A DNA stretch of 64,000 bases from JACKIC01 sp964543795 (GTDB lineage: Bacteria; Planctomycetota; UBA1135; UBA2386). The first letter of the stretch is position 1, and each line of letters starts with the position of its first letter. Location: the NCBI GenBank assembly GCA_964543795.1, contig CAZIZN010000017.1:50570-114569 (forward strand), written 5' to 3'. The position numbers were made by a program, and so were the translations under genes. The notes under the pieces were generated by a model that made no database searches, was not told the origin of the DNA, and saw only the letters and a program-made list of their open reading frames with translations. Of this stretch, positions 58,731-64,000 are shown one piece after another.

Positions 58731-58768
58731 TGGTGGTGGTGGTGGTGGTGGTGGTGGTGGTGGTGGTG
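58731..58768. repeat. (TGG)n microsatellite
   Basis: An uninterrupted run of tgg/gtg triplets covering 38 bases (about 12.7 units) followed by acggtgg. It lies between the tiny membrane ORF and the metK promoter. Such a run is prone to slippage, so length variation between strains would be expected. Confidence 0.95.
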
Positions 58769-58875
58769 ACGGTGGCAGTACCGGCCGACGGGCAGTAGCA
58801 CGGGGTGGGCCCTCGGTTGCGACTTTTGGGCCGGGCGGCGCTCCGGTTTGGCGGTGCAAACCGCCTGCCGATTGC

Positions 58876-58982
58876 TAGAGTCTGCCGCCCTCCAAACGTG
58901 GTTGGGCCGACGGCCGGGCTGCCAAAGATCGCGGCCCCGCATTCGCTGCCGCGTAATCATCACGCTAGACGAACTCCCACCG
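58876..58982 (+). promoter_or_regulatory. Putative -10 and long 5' leader of metK
   Basis: TAGAGT (58876-58881) lies about 100 bases before the metK ATG. The leader contains a stem CGCGGC/GCCGCG (within 58930-58956) with a 12-base loop. The leader is long enough for a riboswitch, and metK is a classical SAM-riboswitch target, but I could not match it to the SAM-I, SAM-II or SAM/SAH consensus. Confidence 0.4.
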
Positions 58983-60143
<1,161 letters not shown>

Positions 60144-60381
60144 GGTTCCTCGGCGGCGACGCGGCGGCCACGACGGGTGAAGCCGTCGTCGGGCGCCCTG
60201 CGCCACGGCCTCGGATGCATGCGCGGCGCCGGTCGGAAGCTCCCCGTGGCCCGTGACCTGTCGCGGCCGCGCGTCTAGGAGCCCCCGGGGGCCCGCCCGC
60301 ACGAAGGTGCGCTTCGACGGCGAGCCTCGACCGCCGCGCCGCGGTAGCATGCGGCGCACCCACCTTCCGCCGGAAACGCCG

Positions 60382-61443
60382 ATGCAGCAGAACGAAGTCC
60401 AAGTGGTTTTCTGTGATCTCTGCGGAGCGTCCGTTCCGGCGGCGGATCTGGCGGCCCAGTCGGCCGTGCCGCTGCACGGCAAGGTGGTGGGCGCCTGCTG
60501 CCTGCCGGCGCTGCGCGACGCGGGCTCGCGAGGCGCCCCGGCGGTGCGCCAGGCTCCCGCCGACGCCCGCCTCCTGCCGGTGGCGATCACGCTGCTCGCG
60601 GCGCTCGCGGCGGTGACGATCTACCTCGACGGCAAGCTCGCCAACCTCGACCTGGCGCAGCAGACGAACCAGGAGCAGGTCCTGCAGCGGTTGCGTTCGG
60701 ACGGCGACGTCCTGCAGGGGGTCGCGCTGGCGATGGACGGCGCCGCGCGGAAGTCGGACCTCGACACCCTCGGTGAGCGGGTCGGCATGGTCGAAGCGGG
60801 TCTGGCGGCCGCGAGCGAGCAGGACCGGCAGTTGCTGGAGCAGGTCCGACAGGGCCTCGCCAGCCTGCACCAACAACAGCAGCGCCGCGACGCGGCCGTC
60901 GTCGATTACCGGCCCCTGTTCGACGACCTGCGCCAGCAGATCCTGCGTCAGGCGGCGGCGCTCGCCGAACTGCGAGCGAACCCGGTGGGTTCGCCGGCCG
61001 CGGAGGCGGCGGCCCCGGTCGAAGCGCCCGTCGAGCCACCTGCCGACACCGGCGGGGTGCCTGCCGCGTTGCAGCCGCACGTCGCCAAGCTGGCGTCCAC
61101 GGTCGCCGCGTTGCGCTTCGAGGCCGTCGACGAACTGCTGCGCAGCAAGGACCAGGCGGTGCTGCCGCACCTCCTGCCGATGACGCGCGATCCCGACGAG
61201 TTCGTGCGCCGCCTCACGGTCGAGGGACTGCGGGACTTCAAGCACGTCGACGCGGTCGAGGCGTTGCTCGCCGCGCTCGCCGACGCCGACGAGAACGTCG
61301 CCGACACCGCGTGGCGTTCGCTGCGCGAACTGACCGGACAGAAGCTGCCGTTCGAAGCCGGTGCGACGAAGGACGCGCGCGCGCGCGCGCAACTGCGCTG
61401 GCAGGAGTGGTGGGAGAAGAACAAGGCGACGTTCGGCTCCTGA
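60382..61443 (+). CDS. Membrane protein with Cys-rich head, coiled coil and HEAT-like tail
   Basis: A 353-aa protein. The N-terminus has CDLCG and GACCLPAL, a zinc-ribbon-like four-cysteine set. One membrane helix follows at about 72-92 (LLPVAITLLAALAAVTIYL). A long coiled coil (LANLDLAQQTNQEQVLQRLR...LLEQVRQGLASLHQQQQRR) occupies ~93-190. A Pro/Ala linker precedes a C-terminal HEAT-like part ('LPMTRDPDEFVRRLTVEGLRDFKHVDAVEALLAALADADENVADTAWRSLRELTG'). The architecture suggests a cytosolic metal-bound head and an extracytoplasmic stalk, or the inverse. Function is unknown. Confidence 0.78.
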   Translation: MQQNEVQVVFCDLCGASVPAADLAAQSAVPLHGKVVGACCLPALRDAGSRGAPAVRQAPADARLLPVAITLLAALAAVTIYLDGKLANLDLAQQTNQEQVLQRLRSDGDVLQGVALAMDGAARKSDLDTLGERVGMVEAGLAAASEQDRQLLEQVRQGLASLHQQQQRRDAAVVDYRPLFDDLRQQILRQAAALAELRANPVGSPAAEAAAPVEAPVEPPADTGGVPAALQPHVAKLASTVAALRFEAVDELLRSKDQAVLPHLLPMTRDPDEFVRRLTVEGLRDFKHVDAVEALLAALADADENVADTAWRSLRELTGQKLPFEAGATKDARARAQLRWQEWWEKNKATFGS

Positions 61444-61533
61444 GATCCGGCTCCCGAGAGAGGTCGCCGCGGCGCGTCGATCGGCGCGGCGTCGCCTGCC
61501 CCGAGGCCGCGGCGGAAAATTGCTTCGATGGTC

Positions 61534-61591
61534 GAGGGGGCTCCGCTACAAGCTCGCCTCCCCCCTCTGGGCCCGCAGACGCGGGTCTGCG
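61534..61591. other. Two consecutive hairpins upstream of pyk
   Basis: First, gaggggg (61534-61540) pairs with ccccctc (61561-61567) around a 20-base loop. Second, cgcagac (61574-61580) pairs with gtctgcg (61585-61591) around gcgg. They lie in the 195-bp gap after the membrane HEAT gene and could form its terminator or a repeat element. There is no T tract. Confidence 0.5.
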
Positions 61592-61626
61592 AACCACGAG
61601 CCGCCGGATCCTCGGGGCTCGAATCC

Positions 61627-61632
61627 TAGAGT
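61627..61632 (+). promoter_or_regulatory. -10-like hexamer of pyk
   Basis: TAGAGT ends six bases before the pyk ATG at 61639, and there is no Shine-Dalgarno motif between them. It suggests a leaderless or near-leaderless message. The same hexamer precedes metK, though further from its start. Confidence 0.4.
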
Positions 61633-61638
61633 CAGTGC

Positions 61639-63081
61639 ATGGTTTGGCACAACCGCACGAAGATCGTTGCGACCCTCGGTCCGGCGTCGAACTCCGACGC
61701 CATGGTCCTGAAACTCGTGCAGGCCGGCGTCGACGTCTTCCGCATCAACTGTGCACACGCGGATCACGCCACGATTGCGGCGACGGTCCGTCGGGTGCGC
61801 TCCGTCGCGCGGCGGCTGGGGCGCGCCGTGGGCATCCTCGCGGACCTGCAGGGGCCGAAGATCCGCGTCGGCAAGCTGCGCAACGCCGAGCCGATCTACC
61901 TCAAGCGCGGCACGGACATCGTGATCGACGTCACGCCCGGGGTCGTGGGGGAGGCGAGCGAGAGCGGCGTCGTGGTCATCGGCACGGGCTACCGCGGCCT
62001 CGCGTCCGACGTGCGTCCCGGCGAGCGTGTGCTGCTCGACGACGGCAACCTGGAGGTCAAGGTGCAGCGCGTCGAAGGACCGTGCATCCACGCGCGCGTC
62101 GTCTACGGCGGCATGCTGCACCAGTTCAAGGGCATCAACCTGCCCGGCAGCAACGTCTCCGCCGACTGCCTCTCGGCCAAGGATCTGCGCGACCTCGAGT
62201 GGGTGATCGAGCAGGAGGTCGACTTCGTCGCGCTCTCGTTCGTGCGCACCGCCGACGACGTCGTGCAGTTGCGTCGCCACGTCGATCGGCGCAAGTCCGA
62301 CGTGTCCATCATCGCCAAGATCGAGCGGCCCGAGGCCGTTCGCAACGCAGCGAGCATCCTCGAGGTCGCCGACGGGCTCATGGTCGCGCGCGGCGACATG
62401 GGCGTCGAGATGGGCGCGGAGATGGTGCCGCCCGTGCAGAAGCGGCTGATCGAGATGGCCAATCAGGCGCGCAAGCCGGTCATCACGGCGACGCAGATGC
62501 TGGAGTCGATGGTGCTCAACCCGCGCCCGACCCGCGCGGAGGCCTCCGACGTGGCGAACGCGATCTACGACGGCACGTCGGCGGTCATGCTGTCGGGCGA
62601 GACGGCCTCGGGCAAACACCCGCTGCGCACCGTCCGCATCATGGAGAAGATCGTGCGCACCGCCGAGCGCGAGGTCTATTCGCGCATGGGCGAGCGGCGC
62701 CGGCGTGCCGACAAGGCGTCGTCCTCCGTGACGCTGGCGACGGTTCGTGCGGCGGCCTACGCCGCCTACGAGGCCGAAGCGAAGCTCATCGCGGTCTACA
62801 CCGAGACGGGGACGACGGCCCGGATGCTCGCCGGCGAGCGTCCGCCGACCCACATCGTCGCGCTGACCCCCTCGCAGCGGGCCCTGCAGAAGCTGGCGCT
62901 CGTCTGGGGGATCGTGGCGCGCAAGATCCCGCCCGGACGCACCAGCCACGAACTGACGCTGAACGGGGACCGGATCATGCGCCAGGAGAAGCTGCTCAAG
63001 GCGGGGGACCGCATCGTGCAGATCGCCGGCACGATCCGGCAGACCGGGCTCACCAACACGATGAGCATCCGCGAGATGTGA
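61639..63081 (+). CDS. pyk: Pyruvate kinase
   Basis: A 480-aa enzyme converting phosphoenolpyruvate and ADP to pyruvate and ATP. It starts 'HNRTKIVATLGPASNS' and has 'FRINCAHAD', 'ADLQGPKIRVG', the active-site signature SIIAKIERPEAV, GLMVARGDMGVE, 'ITATQMLESMV' and 'AIYDGTSAVMLSGETASGKHP'. A C-terminal regulatory domain follows and no PEP-utiliser domain is fused. Catalytic residues are intact. fbp lies far upstream, so both directions of glycolysis are represented in the window. Confidence 0.96.
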   Translation: MVWHNRTKIVATLGPASNSDAMVLKLVQAGVDVFRINCAHADHATIAATVRRVRSVARRLGRAVGILADLQGPKIRVGKLRNAEPIYLKRGTDIVIDVTPGVVGEASESGVVVIGTGYRGLASDVRPGERVLLDDGNLEVKVQRVEGPCIHARVVYGGMLHQFKGINLPGSNVSADCLSAKDLRDLEWVIEQEVDFVALSFVRTADDVVQLRRHVDRRKSDVSIIAKIERPEAVRNAASILEVADGLMVARGDMGVEMGAEMVPPVQKRLIEMANQARKPVITATQMLESMVLNPRPTRAEASDVANAIYDGTSAVMLSGETASGKHPLRTVRIMEKIVRTAEREVYSRMGERRRRADKASSSVTLATVRAAAYAAYEAEAKLIAVYTETGTTARMLAGERPPTHIVALTPSQRALQKLALVWGIVARKIPPGRTSHELTLNGDRIMRQEKLLKAGDRIVQIAGTIRQTGLTNTMSIREM

Positions 63082-63109
63082 GCAGGCGGCCGGACGGCGG
63101 AAAGGGCCG

Positions 63110-63137
63110 TTGACAGTCGCGAGGCCGCCGCTAGGAT
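63110..63137 (+). promoter_or_regulatory. Sigma-70-type promoter of rplM-rpsI
   Basis: A perfect -35 TTGACA (63110-63115), a 16-base spacer and TAGGAT (63132-63137). The start of rplM follows 60 bases after. It is the strongest consensus promoter in the window, fitting a ribosomal protein operon. Confidence 0.75.
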
Positions 63138-63196
63138 CCTCGCCCTTCTTCCGGCCGCCCGGTGCTCCCGATCCGGCGCCCGCCTGTGAGTTTCCC

Positions 63197-63649
63197 ATGA
63201 CCAAGACGACTCTCGCGACCGTAGCGACCCACCAGACGGCCATGAACACGTGGCACGTCGTCGACGCAGCGGGCCGCACCCTGGGCCGCATGGCCACCGA
63301 GATTGCGACCATCCTCATGGGCAAGCATCGCCCCGACTACACGCCGCACCAGCTGGTCGGCGAGGGCGTGATCGTGATCAACGCGGACAAGGTGCGCGTC
63401 ACGGGCAACAAGGCCCAGACGCGCGAGTACACCTACTACACCGGGTTCCCGGGCGGTCTGCGCGAGGTCAAGCTCGCCGACTACCTCGAGAAGGCGCCCG
63501 AGCAGCTGATCGTGCTGAGCGTGCGGCGCATGCTCCCGAAGAACCGGCTGGCGCGCAAGATGATCGGTCGTCTCAAGGTCTACCGCGGCGCCGCGCATCC
63601 GCACGTCGCCCAGAAGCCGGTCGTCAACGCGCTCGGCGGCGCGTCCTGA
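63197..63649 (+). CDS. rplM: 50S ribosomal protein L13
   Basis: A 150-aa protein. 'WHVVDAAGRTLGRMATEIATILMGKHRPDYTPH' and 'YYTGFPGGLREVKLADYLEKAPEQLIVLSVRRMLPKNRLARKMIGRLKVY' are typical L13 blocks. It is the first gene of the conserved rplM-rpsI pair. The ATG at 63197 is used. An internal ATG at 63242 would remove a short leader. In the 58-base gap before rpsI there is a 12-base sequence (agcccgaagcaa) repeated with small changes. Confidence 0.96.
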   Translation: MTKTTLATVATHQTAMNTWHVVDAAGRTLGRMATEIATILMGKHRPDYTPHQLVGEGVIVINADKVRVTGNKAQTREYTYYTGFPGGLREVKLADYLEKAPEQLIVLSVRRMLPKNRLARKMIGRLKVYRGAAHPHVAQKPVVNALGGAS

Positions 63650-63707
63650 GCCCGCTGCATCCTGGAGCCCGAAGCAACTGAAGCCCGAAGCAAACTGAGG
63701 AAGCGAA

Positions 63708-64000
63708 GTGGCAGTCAACAATCCGTATGTCTGGGGCCTCGGGCGTCGCAAGACCGCCTCGGCGCGCGTGCGCATCAAGGCCGGCACGGGCAAGTTCCTG
63801 ATCAACGGTCGCGAGTTCGAGCAGTTCTTCTGCACGGACGACACGCGCCGGGTCGCAGCGCAGCCCCTGGTCGTCACCGAGACCCGCAACAACTACGACA
63901 TCTGGGTCAACGTGACCGGCGGCGGCACCACGGGTCAGGCCGGTGCGGTGTGTCTCGGTGTCGCTCGCGCGCTGCGCGACGAGAACGAGAACTTCGATCG
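63708..64000 (+). CDS. rpsI: 30S ribosomal protein S9, 3' end outside window
   Basis: A GTG start with AGGA nine bases upstream. 'VWGLGRRKTASARVRIKAGTGKFLINGREFEQFF' is the S9 N-terminus, followed by 'DIWVNVTGGGTTGQAGAVCLGVARAL'. It is cut after about 97 codons by the window end; the basic C-terminal tail is outside. It is cotranscribed with rplM. Confidence 0.95.
   Translation, partial: MAVNNPYVWGLGRRKTASARVRIKAGTGKFLINGREFEQFFCTDDTRRVAAQPLVVTETRNNYDIWVNVTGGGTTGQAGAVCLGVARALRDENENFD

Noticed and set aside
58882..58982. A known SAM riboswitch in the metK leader
   Set aside because: The sequence did not match the SAM-I, SAM-II or SAM/SAH consensus features by eye. It is reported only as a structured leader.
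61574..61638. tRNA-like 3' end (ggggctcgaatcc) upstream of pyk
   Set aside because: The T-loop-like piece has no matching acceptor, D or anticodon arms, so no tRNA can be folded.

Overview
The window is very GC-rich, gene-dense bacterial DNA. Genes lie on both strands, often with stop/start overlaps of 1-4 bases, and I found no tRNA, rRNA, CRISPR array, transposase or phage gene. It looks like the chromosome of a member of the Planctomycetota or a close relative. This is inferred from gene content: a DUF1573 protein, a DUF2723 membrane protein, a glutamate-cysteine ligase/CBS fusion, carboxypeptidase-regulatory-like repeat proteins, and large secreted proteins sharing a C-terminal beta-rich module. 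No marker gene in the window proves the phylum.

Layout. 1-6 kb: the end of a secreted protein, a 114-bp tandem repeat, a lipoprotein, a DUF1573 protein, a GCS2-CBS ligase and a zinc AstE-like deacylase. 6-11 kb (minus strand): tryptophan 2,3-dioxygenase and two paralogous membrane-anchored repeat proteins. 11-18.5 kb (plus): a polytopic membrane protein, fructose-1,6-bisphosphatase, a CBS protein with a histone-H1-like tail, and a compact Mla-type lipid-transport operon (permease, ATPase, MCE protein, lipoprotein). 18.5-23.8 kb: a HEAT-repeat protein, LarC, and a coiled-coil protein next to an actin-family ATPase. 23.8-32.6 kb: a GerMN/Amidase_3 cell-wall amidase, chorismate mutase, an RlhA-like U32 protein, a DUF2723 protein and a DsrE/YedF-like protein. 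32.6-40.5 kb: purD, a Fur/NtrC-type regulator pair, a polysaccharide flippase, an SDR/SGNH pair and a LOG-family protein. 40.5-45 kb (minus): a tightly overlapping purL-purQ-lipoprotein-small membrane protein-LOG operon. 45-48 kb: a three-gene two-component operon. 48-55 kb: panB, a PcnB-type nucleotidyltransferase with a long Arg-rich tail, an SDR and a NatAB-type ABC exporter. 55-64 kb: a large secreted protein, metK, a membrane HEAT protein, pyk, and rplM-rpsI (cut by the window end).

Central metabolism (fbp, pyk, metK, panB, purD/L/Q) is mixed with envelope functions (Mla, amidase, lipoproteins, flippase, secreted proteins). The least explained parts are the actin-like/coiled-coil gene pair, the GCS2-CBS/deacylase pair, and the shared C-terminal module of three secreted proteins. 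Several genes have a -10-like hexamer only 6-12 nt before the start codon and no clear Shine-Dalgarno sequence, which suggests leaderless or very short-leader transcripts.
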